Assembly: GCA_011389535.1 (NCBI GenBank)
Contig: JAABUE010000004.1
Span: 1 to 43,918 of the forward strand
Source: Anaerolineales bacterium
GTDB taxonomy: Bacteria; Chloroflexota; Anaerolineae; Anaerolineales; Villigracilaceae
Length of the DNA: 43,918 bases
Direction: 5' to 3'
Shown: positions 7,291 through 17,468 of the stretch, in pieces
Position numbering within the stretch: the stretch's first letter is position 1
Layout of the letters: each line of letters opens with the position of its first letter
Position numbers and translations under genes: made by a program
The notes under the pieces: model-generated
What the model was told of the DNA's origin: nothing
What the model saw: the letters and a program-made list of their open reading frames with translations, nothing else
Database searches by the model: none

Positions 7291-7974
7291 ATGAAACGTT
7301 GGTCAAACATGTTGCGGCTGGGATCCATGCTGCTTGCTATTCTCTTGCTGGCGGCTTGCGCACCCGCAGTGATTCAGACCCCCAGCCCTGAAGAAGTTGA
7401 AGATCGAGTTGCTACCTCGGTCGCAATGACGATAGAAGCGCAGGGCCAGGTTGCTACGTCCGTGGCGCAGACCGTTGCCGCCCAGGAAACGGAAGCTGCC
7501 GCTGCTATGCCTTCAGAGACGCCCTCTCCATTGGCGCCGCCAACCCTGACGCCGGTACTGACAACCGCAACCCCCTTCCCGACGAGTACTTCCTCGAGCG
7601 GAAGCGGGAGCGGCGGAAGTAGCGGGGGCGGGGGTACCTCTTCAGCCAGGTTCTCCTGTGACATCATCCGCCAGAGACCGATCGACAATACCGAGTACAA
7701 GCGCACTCACACGTTTGATGTCACCTTTGCCATCCTCAATAACGGGACTACCACCTGGGATGCTGGCAAAGACCTTGTACTCTTGGGCAATCCGGGTCCC
7801 ACGCTGATCAACCCTCCCGGCACTATCGAGCTTCCGAAAATGGAGCCCGGGGATATCTTTACGGTCGGTCCTTTTGAAGCCCAGGCTCCGGACGACCCGG
7901 GACGTTACGTGATCGATTTTAAACTCGAGGGAGGCTTCTGCTATCCGTACGTAGCGTTTTATGTAGTTCGCTAA
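7291..7974 (+). CDS. Lipoprotein with Ser/Gly/Thr/Pro linker and divergent NBR1/FW-like Ig domain (array copy 1)
   Basis: A 227-residue secreted lipoprotein. The signal peptide ends in a lipobox (LLLAAC), so the protein should be lipid-anchored on the outer face of the membrane. A repetitive stretch (ATSVAMTIEAQ, ATSVAQTVAAQ) is followed by a Thr/Pro-rich and Ser/Gly-rich linker. The C-terminal domain of about 100 residues resembles the NBR1-type FW Ig-like domain, with N-N-G-T-T-T-W and PDDPGRY. Compared with its three paralogues it has Phe in place of two of the usual Trp. Two cysteines bracket the domain (SCDII and GFCYP). The start at 7291 has a GGAG site; the longer frame from 7213 lacks support. 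Function unknown. Confidence 0.8.
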   Translation: MKRWSNMLRLGSMLLAILLLAACAPAVIQTPSPEEVEDRVATSVAMTIEAQGQVATSVAQTVAAQETEAAAAMPSETPSPLAPPTLTPVLTTATPFPTSTSSSGSGSGGSSGGGGTSSARFSCDIIRQRPIDNTEYKRTHTFDVTFAILNNGTTTWDAGKDLVLLGNPGPTLINPPGTIELPKMEPGDIFTVGPFEAQAPDDPGRYVIDFKLEGGFCYPYVAFYVVR

Positions 7975-8078
7975 GCCATGCTGCTATGTATCTTCTCAAA
8001 AAGAAGGGTGCAGTGGGTTAATCCCATACCCCGATTTCTCGAAAGGATACGAAGCGAAAGGTATAGCGAGGAGGTGTG

Positions 8079-8807
8079 ATGAACAGGCGTAATGTTCGCC
8101 GTATAACCTTATGGCTGATCGTAATAATGGTCATCTTAGGTTGCGCAACGCCAGCGCTTGTCACACCTCCTCCTTCTGCATCTGGACCCGGCTCTATTGA
8201 GACGATTATCGTGCAGACAGCGATGGCTGCTCAAACACAGACAGCCATCCGGTTACCGCCAAGCGCTACGCCGAGCTTAATCCCCTCTCCGACGAAAACC
8301 TCTACCGTCACCCCAACGCCGACCGCTACGATTCTGTTTTTGATTGCAACCCATACCAGCGTGCCTTCAGCTACCAGCCCCTTTATAGGGGGAGGCGGGA
8401 GTAACACAGGCACTGGGAGTGGGACAGGAGGCGGTGGCAGCGGCAGCGGTTTTGTAAAACCGACAGCCACCCCGCAGGAATGGACATGCCGCGTTTTATC
8501 AAAAAGCCCGGCTAATAATACTGTCTTGGTAGCAGGTACCAGTTTCAAAGCAACCTGGACTGTGCAAAACACCGGCACAAAAACCTGGCCGAAACAGGGC
8601 GTGGATGTCGTATACCAATCCGGGGCGCGTCTCAACGCCGGGAAACCTTATTACGATATACCTGCCGGGGTTGGCCCGGGAGGCACGGTCACAATCTCGG
8701 TGACCATGGAAGTCCCAAAACGACCCAAAGAGTACTCAACCAGATGGTCACTCATGGTCGGTAGAACACAGTTTTGTTCCGTGCAATTCGTTTTCGAAGC
8801 CAAATAG
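8079..8807 (+). CDS. Lipoprotein with NBR1/FW-like Ig domain (array copy 2)
   Basis: A 242-residue paralogue of its neighbours. The signal peptide ends in VILGC. Next come IETIIVQTAMAAQTQTA, a Thr/Pro linker, a hydrophobic PTATILFLIATHTS patch and a Gly/Ser run. The C-terminal FW-like domain shows TWTVQNTGTKTW and, near its end, YSTRWSLMVG. One Cys precedes the domain (WTCRVL) and one follows (QFCSVQ), consistent with a disulphide between first and last strands. ATG at 8079 is chosen over the GTG one codon earlier because the AGGAGG site is only one base from the GTG. It lies 104 bases after copy 1. Function unknown; cell-surface binding is an inference. Confidence 0.82.
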   Translation: MNRRNVRRITLWLIVIMVILGCATPALVTPPPSASGPGSIETIIVQTAMAAQTQTAIRLPPSATPSLIPSPTKTSTVTPTPTATILFLIATHTSVPSATSPFIGGGGSNTGTGSGTGGGGSGSGFVKPTATPQEWTCRVLSKSPANNTVLVAGTSFKATWTVQNTGTKTWPKQGVDVVYQSGARLNAGKPYYDIPAGVGPGGTVTISVTMEVPKRPKEYSTRWSLMVGRTQFCSVQFVFEAK

Positions 8808-8823
8808 GCTTGAGTTGGTAACC

Positions 8824-9492
8824 ATGAATGTACAAACTATAAAAAAAATCTTGCTCCTGATCTCGGCGCTGTTCTTGGCGCTGGCCTGCGTGCTGCCCGG
8901 AGTCCCATCACCGGTTGCGCCAGACCCAACCGCTGTTCGGGATACCATCCAAACAATCGTCGTCGCAACCGCCGGGGCGGCCCAAACGCAGACCGCCTTG
9001 GTGCTGCCGCCTCCCAGCGATACCCCGACAGCCACCTTCTTACCCAGCTTAACCCCTACGGAAACGCCATCGCCCACGGCAACCATTATTTTCATTATTC
9101 CGACATTCACGAGCACACCAACTGCAACCAGTCCGGCTACTGCAACCCAGAGCGGTGGTAATGCCGGGGATGGCTGTGAGCTGGTCGATCAATCCCCTGC
9201 CAATGGCACCGTGTACGATTCTCGCGAGCGGTTTAACGTGGAATGGACAATGAGAAATACAAGCGATGAGACCTGGAATGCAGACAGCATCGATTTCTTC
9301 CATTCTGCTGGCAGGGACATGCACGAAAGCGATATCCTTGACCTTCCTAACAACGTTCGTCCCGGTCGGGAGATAACGTTTCGAGTTGAGATGCGAGCCC
9401 CTGGCAATGACGGGACGTATACTTCCACCTGGACCCTCGGCACGGGAAGAGAAACGCTCTGCAGAGTATCTGTCAGAATAATCGTAAGATGA
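8824..9492 (+). CDS. Lipoprotein with NBR1/FW-like Ig domain (array copy 3)
   Basis: A 222-residue lipoprotein with lipobox LALAC. The layout repeats that of copy 2: a DTIQTIVVATAGAAQTQTA segment, Thr/Pro linker, hydrophobic PTATIIFIIPTFTS, and a C-terminal FW-like domain with EWTMRNTSDETW and TYTSTWTLG. The bracketing cysteines are in GCELVDQSP and TLCRVS. ATG at 8824 is used; an in-frame TTG at 8815 is less likely. It begins 16 bases after copy 2 and its stop overlaps the start of copy 4 (ATGA), so the two are translationally coupled. No known function. Confidence 0.82.
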   Translation: MNVQTIKKILLLISALFLALACVLPGVPSPVAPDPTAVRDTIQTIVVATAGAAQTQTALVLPPPSDTPTATFLPSLTPTETPSPTATIIFIIPTFTSTPTATSPATATQSGGNAGDGCELVDQSPANGTVYDSRERFNVEWTMRNTSDETWNADSIDFFHSAGRDMHESDILDLPNNVRPGREITFRVEMRAPGNDGTYTSTWTLGTGRETLCRVSVRIIVR

Positions 9493-10217
9493 TTTGCCTA
9501 GGGAATCTGGTCGAAGCGAAGTCGGTTCGCAGCCTCCTACTCCTGCCGGGAATCATCTTAATCCTGTCTGCCTGTATACCGTCTGCGAGGGATGGACCCC
9601 CTTTGTCTCTCCCGGAAGCGGGAGCGGTTGAGACCATTATTTTTGAAACTGCGGCAGCTGCGCGCACGCAAACAGCCCGGTTTTTGCCGCCTACCCAGAC
9701 GATCACCAACACGCCCACCCCCTCAAAAACACCCACCCAAACCCCGTCACCAACCGCGACAATCCTTTTTATTTTCCCAACAAATACGCAGGTGGTGTTA
9801 CCCACGTTTACCATTTTAAGCAGCGGAGGGAGTGCTGGGGGTGGTAAGCCAACTCAAACGCCTAATCCCAATGAACACGACTATACCGGGACATTGCGCT
9901 GCGCTCTGGTAGCCCAAATCCCCCGTAATGGAACAGTCTTCAGACCTCGAAATAAGTTCACGGCCATCTGGACGGTCAAAAACACAGGCACGGCCGCCTG
10001 GCGAAAACATATCATCGACTACAGATATATAGGTGGAGATAAATTCCACGATAAGGCGCGCTACGATATGAACATCATCGTTGACCCCGGTGAAACCATT
10101 GAAATGGCGGTTGAAATGCACGCACCCAAAGAGCCCGGTACCTATGAAACAACCTGGGTGGTAGGGTTGAACACGGGGGGCCTGTGTAAAATGTCGTTAG
10201 CCATCGTTGTAAAGTAA
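9489..10217 (+). CDS. Lipoprotein with NBR1/FW-like Ig domain (array copy 4)
   Basis: A 242-residue lipoprotein whose start overlaps the stop of copy 3 by four bases. The hydrophobic signal segment ends in ILSAC. The conserved ETIIFETAAAARTQTA segment, Thr/Pro linker, hydrophobic PTATILFIFPTNTQ and the FW-like domain (IWTVKNTGTAAW, TYETTWVVG) follow in the family order. Cysteines in LRCALV and GLCKMS bracket the domain. The signal peptide is longer than in the others because of the coupled start. The aldo/keto reductase gene begins 9 bases downstream. Confidence 0.82.
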   Translation: MICLGNLVEAKSVRSLLLLPGIILILSACIPSARDGPPLSLPEAGAVETIIFETAAAARTQTARFLPPTQTITNTPTPSKTPTQTPSPTATILFIFPTNTQVVLPTFTILSSGGSAGGGKPTQTPNPNEHDYTGTLRCALVAQIPRNGTVFRPRNKFTAIWTVKNTGTAAWRKHIIDYRYIGGDKFHDKARYDMNIIVDPGETIEMAVEMHAPKEPGTYETTWVVGLNTGGLCKMSLAIVVK

Positions 10218-10226
10218 GGAGTATCC

Positions 10227-11189
10227 ATGCACTATCGGCGTCTGGGGCGTTCCGGTCTGAAGCTAAGCGAGATTGCTTTGGGGGCATGGGTTACGTTTGG
10301 GGATCAGATTCCAGAAAAGACAACGATAGAGTTGATCCAAACAGCTTATGAGGCTGGGATTAACTTTTTCGATAACGCGGATGTATATGCCAGTGGGCTG
10401 GCCGAAACTGTGATGGGGAAAGCCATCAAAGACCTGCCGCGCGAAGCGCTGGTTATCTCCAGCAAAGTCTTTTCGCAGACGATGCCCGGCCCGAATGGAC
10501 GCGGCCTTTCGCGCAAACACATCACCGAATCTGTGCATGCTTCTCTAAAGCGCCTCGACACAGACTACCTCGACCTGTATTTCTGTCACCGCTATGATCC
10601 CGATACGCCCATCGACGAGGTTGTTTACACAATGGACACACTCATCCGCCAGGGCAAGATCTTGTACTGGGGCACGTCCGAGTGGCGCGGTTATCAGATT
10701 GCGACCGCCATTAAAATCGCCGAGCAGCACCACCTGGCCCCGCCTGTCACGGAACAGCCGCAATACAACATGTTCCACCGTTATCGCGTTGAAACCGACC
10801 TGGCTCCCGTTTGCAAGGAGTTTGGCCTCGGGCTGACCACTTTCAGCCCGCTTTATTACGGCATCCTGACCGGAAAATACAATGAAGGTATCCCCGAGGG
10901 AACGCGTGCAGACAGGGATGGCTACGGCTGGATACGAGAACGCATCACCCCTGAGCGGATTGCCATTGTGGATATGCTCACCTCGGTCGCCCGGGACCTG
11001 GGCCTGACCACCGCTCAACTGGCCATTGCCTGGCTGCTACGACGCAAGGAAGTAAGCAGCGTCATCACCGGCGCCACACAATTGGAGCAACTCAAGGAAA
11101 ACCTAGCAGCCGGGGAAGCGGCCGCCAAATTGACGGATGATATCCTGGAAAGGATCGAACGGATCCTAGGCAACTACCCGGACGAATAG
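10227..11189 (+). CDS. Aldo/keto reductase
   Basis: A 320-residue NADPH-dependent oxidoreductase with a (beta/alpha)8 barrel. The tetrad Asp49, Tyr54, Lys80 and His121 is intact. Sequence style (LGRSGLKLSEIALGAW, WGTSEWRG, SPLYYGILTGKY) resembles the branch that includes voltage-gated K+ channel beta subunits and YghZ-like reductases. The physiological aldehyde or ketone is not predictable. An AAGGAG site precedes the ATG. It is the last gene of the kamA-lipoprotein directon, 9 bases after lipoprotein copy 4. Confidence 0.92.
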   Translation: MHYRRLGRSGLKLSEIALGAWVTFGDQIPEKTTIELIQTAYEAGINFFDNADVYASGLAETVMGKAIKDLPREALVISSKVFSQTMPGPNGRGLSRKHITESVHASLKRLDTDYLDLYFCHRYDPDTPIDEVVYTMDTLIRQGKILYWGTSEWRGYQIATAIKIAEQHHLAPPVTEQPQYNMFHRYRVETDLAPVCKEFGLGLTTFSPLYYGILTGKYNEGIPEGTRADRDGYGWIRERITPERIAIVDMLTSVARDLGLTTAQLAIAWLLRRKEVSSVITGATQLEQLKENLAAGEAAAKLTDDILERIERILGNYPDE

Positions 11190-11200
11190 GATTCGAATGC

Positions 11201-11320
11201 CATTGCGAGGCGGTTTTTGCCGCCCGTCCTGCCGTCTCATACCCCGTGTTTATGGGGCACGTGTACCGACGTGCTCGCGGCACGAACGGTGGCGTTCCGG
11301 GCCAGGGAAGCAATCTCCTG
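11201..11320. repeat. Degenerate CATTGCGAG...GCAATCTCC dispersed repeat
   Basis: The convergent gap after the aldo/keto reductase begins CATTGCGAGG and has GAAGCAATCTCCTG 100 bases on, the typical ends of the element seen intact at 40495-40581. The middle is GC-rich with short hairpins and no gene. Similarity is partial, so membership is tentative. Confidence 0.4.
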
Positions 11321-11398
11321 TTTTATAAGATAATTCCGGGCAAACATTCCCCTTCTTTTCATTTAACAATTACTACTTTCCAAGTACCAATATGGCTG

Positions 11399-12577
<1,179 letters not shown>

Positions 12578-12592
12578 CAAGTCTCCTAGGGA

Positions 12593-12671
12593 TTGTCATT
12601 TCGACGAGCGCTAGCGAGGAGAAATCTTTTTGATAGCAAGGTAAGATTTCTCCCTGCGGTCGAAATGACAA
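12593..12671. repeat. 79-bp palindromic dispersed repeat (GTCATTTCGAC type)
   Basis: Outer arms TTGTCATTTCGAC and GTCGAAATGACAA are a perfect 13-bp inverted repeat. Inner arms GGAGAAATCTT and AAGATTTCTCC are also perfect. The element fills nearly all of the 95-base gap between the small unknown gene and the aminotransferase. Such elements are known as dispersed palindromic repeats in many bacterial genomes; on RNA it would fold as one long hairpin. Confidence 0.75.
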
Positions 12672-12672
12672 A

Positions 12673-12888
12673 CTAAACTGGTTGAACGTGCCACTCATCG
12701 GGAACTTCCCGATAGGTCAACTCGAACACCTGCCTGTCTGCCGTCTGCACGCGGAAGCCTCTTTCAGCCGGCCCACGCCAGCGCGAGATGATTTCCGCAA
12801 TTTCCAGGCGTTGCCCTTCCCAAATTAATGATAGGGGGCGCTCAGCGTAGTGCGAGTCTGAGCGACATTCAACCAATTCAGGCTTCAA
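12673..12888 (-). CDS. Small conserved-looking protein of unknown function
   Basis: A 71-residue protein from a TTG at 12888, with a GAGGT site, overlapping the end of the nucleotidyltransferase gene by 11 bases. The longer in-frame reading to 12972 runs through the nucleotidyltransferase coding region and is unlikely. The pattern is a single small beta-rich domain: WEGQRLEI, then W in ISRWRGP, FRVQTADRQVFELTY and a terminal W. This Trp/Arg pattern recalls short DUF6504-like proteins, but that link is unverified. No signal peptide or membrane segment. Function unknown. Confidence 0.6.
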   Translation of the reverse strand: MKPELVECRSDSHYAERPLSLIWEGQRLEIAEIISRWRGPAERGFRVQTADRQVFELTYREVPDEWHVQPV

Positions 12889-13906
12889 AGCGGACCTCGG
12901 AGTTGTCCCCGATATTGAGAGAAGAGGCTGCCTCACTGTTTGGTTGCCCCTCCACAACGCAGTTACTGCCAATCAGCGAGTGTGTCAGCGCGGCGCGCGT
13001 GATCTGTGTCCCTTCATCGATGATGCTGTCCTCGATTACGGCCTGGCTGATCTTGCAGTCCGGCCCGATCGAGACGTCTGGCCCGATGACCGCCTCGCTG
13101 ACCTCGGCAGTCGGGTGGATGAAGACCGGCGGGATAACTTTCACACCTTCGCGTTCCTGCGGCTGGCGATCCATGCGCTTGAGCAGAAAAGCGTTCGTCT
13201 CCAGGGTTGCATCGATGGTACCGGTATCAAGCCAGGTGTCCAGGCGCTCGACGCGCATCAGCGCACCGCGTTCGAGCAAAATGTTGATCGCGTCCACCAG
13301 GAAAAATTCGTTCTTGAGTTGAACGTTGCGCTGCATCTGCTCTTCGATCGCCGCCAAAAGGCTTTCGCTGCTCTTAAAGTAATAACAGCCGACCACAGCC
13401 AGATCATTCTCCATGGTCTGCGGTTTTTCGATGAGTTTCTTGACCCAGCCCTCTTCATTGACTTCTGCCACCCCGAAGCGGCGCGGGTCCGGCACAGCCT
13501 TGACCCAGGCCACAGCATCGCTCTTTTCCCGGTCCAGGAAGGAGAAGTCCGTTTCGATAAGCGTATCGGAGAAGATGATCAACATCGGGCCGGTTAGATA
13601 CTGTCGCGCCAGGTAAAGCGCGTGGGATTGCCCTTTCATCTCACCCTGCACCACGAAGTGCGCGGTGAGGTCAGGGTAATGTTCTTTAACGAAAGCCGGG
13701 ATATGCATCTCGCCCAGGTACGGGCCGATGATAAAAATGTATTCAACGCGGTTGGGCTCGGGCAGCGTGTCGAATAAGTCCATCAAATGTTCGAACGAGG
13801 TCTTGCCCGCCACATTGACCAACGGCTTGGGTTTGCTCCAGGTGTGAGGGCGCATGCGCGTGCCCCAGCCTGCCATCGGGATAACGATTTTCAAGGTTTC
13901 AGTCAA
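12878..13906 (-). CDS. Sugar-phosphate nucleotidyltransferase with C-terminal left-handed beta-helix
   Basis: A 342-residue protein with an N-terminal nucleotidyltransferase domain (IPMAGWGTRMRPHT, then KPKPLV) and a short C-terminal hexapeptide-repeat region from about residue 265 (AEVSEAVIGPDVSIGPDCKIS). It should transfer a nucleotide to a sugar-1-phosphate, as glucose-1-phosphate thymidylyltransferases or mannose-1-phosphate guanylyltransferases do; sugar and base are not fixed by sequence. The start is TTG at 13906, eight bases after AGGAG. It likely supplies activated sugar for cell-surface glycans, but no glycosyltransferase is adjacent. Confidence 0.88.
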   Translation of the reverse strand: MTETLKIVIPMAGWGTRMRPHTWSKPKPLVNVAGKTSFEHLMDLFDTLPEPNRVEYIFIIGPYLGEMHIPAFVKEHYPDLTAHFVVQGEMKGQSHALYLARQYLTGPMLIIFSDTLIETDFSFLDREKSDAVAWVKAVPDPRRFGVAEVNEEGWVKKLIEKPQTMENDLAVVGCYYFKSSESLLAAIEEQMQRNVQLKNEFFLVDAINILLERGALMRVERLDTWLDTGTIDATLETNAFLLKRMDRQPQEREGVKVIPPVFIHPTAEVSEAVIGPDVSIGPDCKISQAVIEDSIIDEGTQITRAALTHSLIGSNCVVEGQPNSEAASSLNIGDNSEVRFEA

Positions 13907-13998
13907 TTGATTTCTCCTGTACTATTGCATACACTCTAATTGTACAACATTGTTGCAAGAGCATTTTTCGACCCGAAGTTATGACACCAACATTTTCC

Positions 13999-15717
13999 CT
14001 ATAACCTTGTTTCCATTTCGTCGATCACTTCTTCCATCAGATCCACGGCTTTTTTCAAGGTATCCCCATCGAAAGCGAAATTTGCCCCGGCCGCCGCAAA
14101 CAGTTCCGGTAGTGAGACGGTTGAACCCAACGCGAGCGCCTTGCGATAGTCGGTTACCGCCTGTTTCTGATCCACTCGCGCGTTACCGAAGACCTGTAAC
14201 GCGCCTAACAGGGCCAGCCCGTATTCGATGTAATAAAAAGGACTCGTGTGAATGTGTCCCTGTGCATGCCAGTAGGTTTTTTTATATTGGTCGAAACCGC
14301 TGAAATCGATTCCTTTCATAAATCGATCCCAAAGCTCGCCCCATTGCTCCTCGCACTTCTTTCCATCCGATGCTTCGGTGGGATTTTCGTAAATCCAATG
14401 TTGGAAGGCGTCCACCAGAGCCATGTACGGTAGGAAAACAATGAATGATTCGAGATGTGAGATGCGCGCACGGGCATTTTCCTCCGCAGTATAAAAGCTA
14501 CCAGGTCCCTGGCTTAGATAAGGTGAGGCCAGCAGTTCCATGCCCATGGAGGCAACTTCTGCGAACTCGGGCGGAACATAAGTCTCCGCTTTTTGGTGGT
14601 AACGAAGGTGCGCGCATTCGAATGAGTGAAAAGCATGGCCACCTTCATGAAGGATGGTCTCCACGTCTAACTGTGTATTTGTGTGACTCATGAAAATGAA
14701 CGGAAGTCGAGCCACGTTGTAACACAGGCTGTATGCGCCGCTGGCTTTGTTTTTTCGGCTTTCGAGATCAAGCAAATTATGGTCCATCATTGTTTGATAG
14801 TATTTCCGGAATTTGGGATCCACCTTCTCAAACACATTCAATGCTTTCGAGTTTAGTTCAGGGACGTTTTTAGCAGGACGGAGGGATGACCCTCCGAACT
14901 GATCCACATTTCGGTCCCAGGGACGCGTCGCTTCGATGCCCAGCCTCTGCCTGCGCCGCTCGTAGACGCGTTTCGCGGCCGGGACAACTACCTCTTCGAT
15001 CGCGGCATGGAAGGATTTACAGTCATCAGGTGTGTAATCAAAGCGAAATTTCCGTTTCCACATATATGTCCGGTAATCAGGATAGCCTGCATTCTCTGCA
15101 ATCTTCAGGCGCACTGCCATGAATTTTTCCCACAGAGCATTGATCGCATCCCGGTTCTGGTACATGCGCTCCGCCAACGCTTTCCAGGCGCGTTCGCGGA
15201 CGGCGCGCTCAGTCTCATAGGAATACATTGTATACATTTCCCAGAAGGTCTTCTCTTTGCCGTCCCACATCACGGTCGTGGCCCCCATGATCTTATCGTA
15301 TTGATTTGCTAACTTCTGTTCTTCGGCCAGCAAGGGCAGGTTTTCAGCGCGGAAGATCTCTGCTTCGGTCTGCATCATTTTCAGTGCGATCTCAAACCCG
15401 TTTGGGCGCAGTCCGCTTGCCAGCAGTTTTTCCTTAATATTCTGATCGGCGGCTTTGGCGGCAGGTTGGCCTTCATCCAGGAATGTATCGAACTGCTTTT
15501 GCAGTTCTTCGTCCGCTGTGTATTGCGATGTGACCACTTGCAAGCGCGTGAACTGTTCGTCGATGCAAGAGGCCAGAGCCGACCAGTCATCCAACCAGGC
15601 GTCGATGGTGGATTCGTTCAATGACCTGGATTCGAGGTCGCTGTAAAAATGTTCATAGTCTTGCCACTTCATGGCCAATATGGATTTGGCGTCTGTGGGA
15701 AGCGATGTGAAATTCAT
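13999..15717 (-). CDS. M3 family oligoendopeptidase
   Basis: A zinc metallopeptidase of 572 residues from the PepF/thimet oligopeptidase family, which cleaves short peptides in the cytosol. The zinc site is HEGGHAFH with His357, Glu358 and His361; the third ligand would be the Glu in GMELLAS about 30 residues on. The long helical N-terminal half is typical of the family. I start at ATG 15717, which has a GGGAG site; the upstream 30 codons have no support. With the M1 aminopeptidase and peptide ABC genes in the window it fits a peptide-using lifestyle. Confidence 0.92.
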   Translation of the reverse strand: MNFTSLPTDAKSILAMKWQDYEHFYSDLESRSLNESTIDAWLDDWSALASCIDEQFTRLQVVTSQYTADEELQKQFDTFLDEGQPAAKAADQNIKEKLLASGLRPNGFEIALKMMQTEAEIFRAENLPLLAEEQKLANQYDKIMGATTVMWDGKEKTFWEMYTMYSYETERAVRERAWKALAERMYQNRDAINALWEKFMAVRLKIAENAGYPDYRTYMWKRKFRFDYTPDDCKSFHAAIEEVVVPAAKRVYERRRQRLGIEATRPWDRNVDQFGGSSLRPAKNVPELNSKALNVFEKVDPKFRKYYQTMMDHNLLDLESRKNKASGAYSLCYNVARLPFIFMSHTNTQLDVETILHEGGHAFHSFECAHLRYHQKAETYVPPEFAEVASMGMELLASPYLSQGPGSFYTAEENARARISHLESFIVFLPYMALVDAFQHWIYENPTEASDGKKCEEQWGELWDRFMKGIDFSGFDQYKKTYWHAQGHIHTSPFYYIEYGLALLGALQVFGNARVDQKQAVTDYRKALALGSTVSLPELFAAAGANFAFDGDTLKKAVDLMEEVIDEMETRL

Positions 15718-15839
15718 AATGATCTCCCGGAATAGTATATTTGGTTTTTGAAAAGGTGGCATCGAAGAAGGAGCTTGCCTGGCTTTCTCTCTTTGCAGGC
15801 TGAGCATAACGGATCGCTACGTAGTATTTTACTTTGCTC

Positions 15840-16430
15840 TTACAGCTTCCGGCAAACCAAAACGCCTTTCCCAACCGGCACAACCAGCGCATCGACTCGC
15901 GGATCGTTTTCCGCGCGGGCGAGGAACTCAGCCAGTGATTCGGCGTGATTGGTGGCGTTGTCAGCAGCCAGGATGCCGCCCGGAACGAGATTGGGCACTA
16001 CTTTTTCGTATACGTCCAGATAAATATCTTTTTCGGCATCCAAAAAGCAGAAGGCTATGCCAGTGTAACCCGAGATGACCTCGCGCGCGTCGCCGTGAAT
16101 GAGCTGGATTTGCCCGCTTAATCCGGCAGCTACGAAAGTCTCATGAGCGCGGGCCAGCTTTTCATCCAAGATTTCAAAGGTGGTAAGCCGGTCGCCGCGT
16201 TCTCGACAGGCAAGAGAAAGCCAGAGACTGGAATAGCCGCCGCTGGTACCCACTTCCAGCACGCCACCCTTTGGCGCGCTGGCGCACAACAGCGCCAGGA
16301 ATCTTCCTGTCACTGGCGGGATCTGGCGCAGGCGTTGTCCTCTGGGTGTGCCATCTTCGCGGTCGATTGCATCTTGCGCTTCCAGTTCGCGCATGCACTT
16401 CAGGATAGGTTCGGGGATGTTGTGGAACAT
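15840..16430 (-). CDS. SAM-dependent O-methyltransferase, family 3
   Basis: A 196-residue class I methyltransferase similar to caffeoyl-CoA/catechol O-methyltransferases. The SAM-binding motif [16 protein letters not shown] starts near residue 57, the acidic loop is FEILDEK, and FLDAEK near 130 is the metal-binding aspartate region of this family. Substrate unknown. It is 29 bases after the aldo/keto reductase gene on the same strand and may be co-transcribed. Confidence 0.88.
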   Translation of the reverse strand: MFHNIPEPILKCMRELEAQDAIDREDGTPRGQRLRQIPPVTGRFLALLCASAPKGGVLEVGTSGGYSSLWLSLACRERGDRLTTFEILDEKLARAHETFVAAGLSGQIQLIHGDAREVISGYTGIAFCFLDAEKDIYLDVYEKVVPNLVPGGILAADNATNHAESLAEFLARAENDPRVDALVVPVGKGVLVCRKL

Positions 16431-16459
16431 GGTTTTACCGAATTCTTATATAGTTCCTT

Positions 16460-17443
16460 CTATGTGTGGCCCAATACGGGATGAGGCTGGTAAGGCGCCT
16501 CCAGGCCTTTGACCTCCTCCTCAGACAGGCTGATATCTAAGGCAGCGATCGATTGTTCCAAGTGATCTAATTTGGTCGCGCCGATGATCGGTGCAGTGAT
16601 GTGAGGCTTGTCTAAAAGCCAGGCCAGTGCGATTTGGGAACCCGTCACGCCGCGCTTTTGGGCGATTTCTTGGGCGCGCTCCGCGACTTCGAAATCTTCC
16701 TCGCGGAAATATAAACGGTCGGCATAGTCGTCATTGTTTGCCCGGGTTGTTTCCCCGCCGCCCTCCCGTTTGCGATTGCCGGCAAAGAATCCGCGCGCCA
16801 GCGGGCTCCAGGGGATCAGCCCGATGCCCTGATCGATGCAAAACGGGATCATCTCACGCTCTTCTTCGCGGTAGACCAGGTTGTGGTGGTTTTGCATAGA
16901 AACAAAGCGCGTCCAGCCGTGAAGGTCAGCGGTGTGCTGCGCTTTGGCAAACTGCCACACAAACATGGAGGAAGCGCCAAGGTACCGCGCCTTGCCCGCC
17001 TTGACCACATCGTGCAGCGCTTCCATCGTTTCCTCGATCGGGGTCTCGTAATCCCAGCGATGGATCTGGTACAGGTCCACATATTCCATTCCCAGGCGTT
17101 GGAGCGATGCGTCGATGGCATCCATGATATGTTTACGGGATAAACCACCAGCATTGATTTCGTCTGTCAGATTGAAATATACTTTGGTGGCGATGACCAC
17201 GCTTTCTCTGTTGATGCCGAAATGTCTCAAGGTTTTGCCCAAAACCTCTTCGCTAACGCCTTTGGAATACATATCGGCGGTATCGAAGAAGTTGATACCT
17301 GCATCCAGAGCTTTTTTGATAAAGGGGCGGGAGGGTTCTTCATCCAGCACCCAGGGCCGCCACCGGGATGTCCCGTAGCTCATCATACCCAGGCACAGGC
17401 GCGAAACTTTTAACCCACTTTTACCGAGATTGACATATTGCAT
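16460..17443 (-). CDS. Aldo/keto reductase
   Basis: A 327-residue NADPH-dependent reductase, a different branch from the one at 10227. The tetrad Asp54, Tyr59, Lys87 and His128 is intact. LGKSGLKVSRLCLGMMSYG at the N-terminus and the C-terminal IIGATKLDHLEQSI are typical of the YajO/Gcy-like group. ATG at 17443 follows AAGGAG by six bases, better than the frame start at 17473. Substrate unknown. Confidence 0.92.
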   Translation of the reverse strand: MQYVNLGKSGLKVSRLCLGMMSYGTSRWRPWVLDEEPSRPFIKKALDAGINFFDTADMYSKGVSEEVLGKTLRHFGINRESVVIATKVYFNLTDEINAGGLSRKHIMDAIDASLQRLGMEYVDLYQIHRWDYETPIEETMEALHDVVKAGKARYLGASSMFVWQFAKAQHTADLHGWTRFVSMQNHHNLVYREEEREMIPFCIDQGIGLIPWSPLARGFFAGNRKREGGGETTRANNDDYADRLYFREEDFEVAERAQEIAQKRGVTGSQIALAWLLDKPHITAPIIGATKLDHLEQSIAALDISLSEEEVKGLEAPYQPHPVLGHT

Positions 17444-17468
17444 CTTTTCTCCTTTCCCTTTCTGACCT

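Noticed and set aside
6365-7306. 313-codon minus-strand frame
   Set aside because: Antisense to kamA; no recognisable motif and rich in His/Asp/Val as shadows of biased genes often are.
12889-12972. Upstream extension of the small unknown protein
   Set aside because: This part lies inside the nucleotidyltransferase coding region; a TTG with a site at 12888 explains the gene better.
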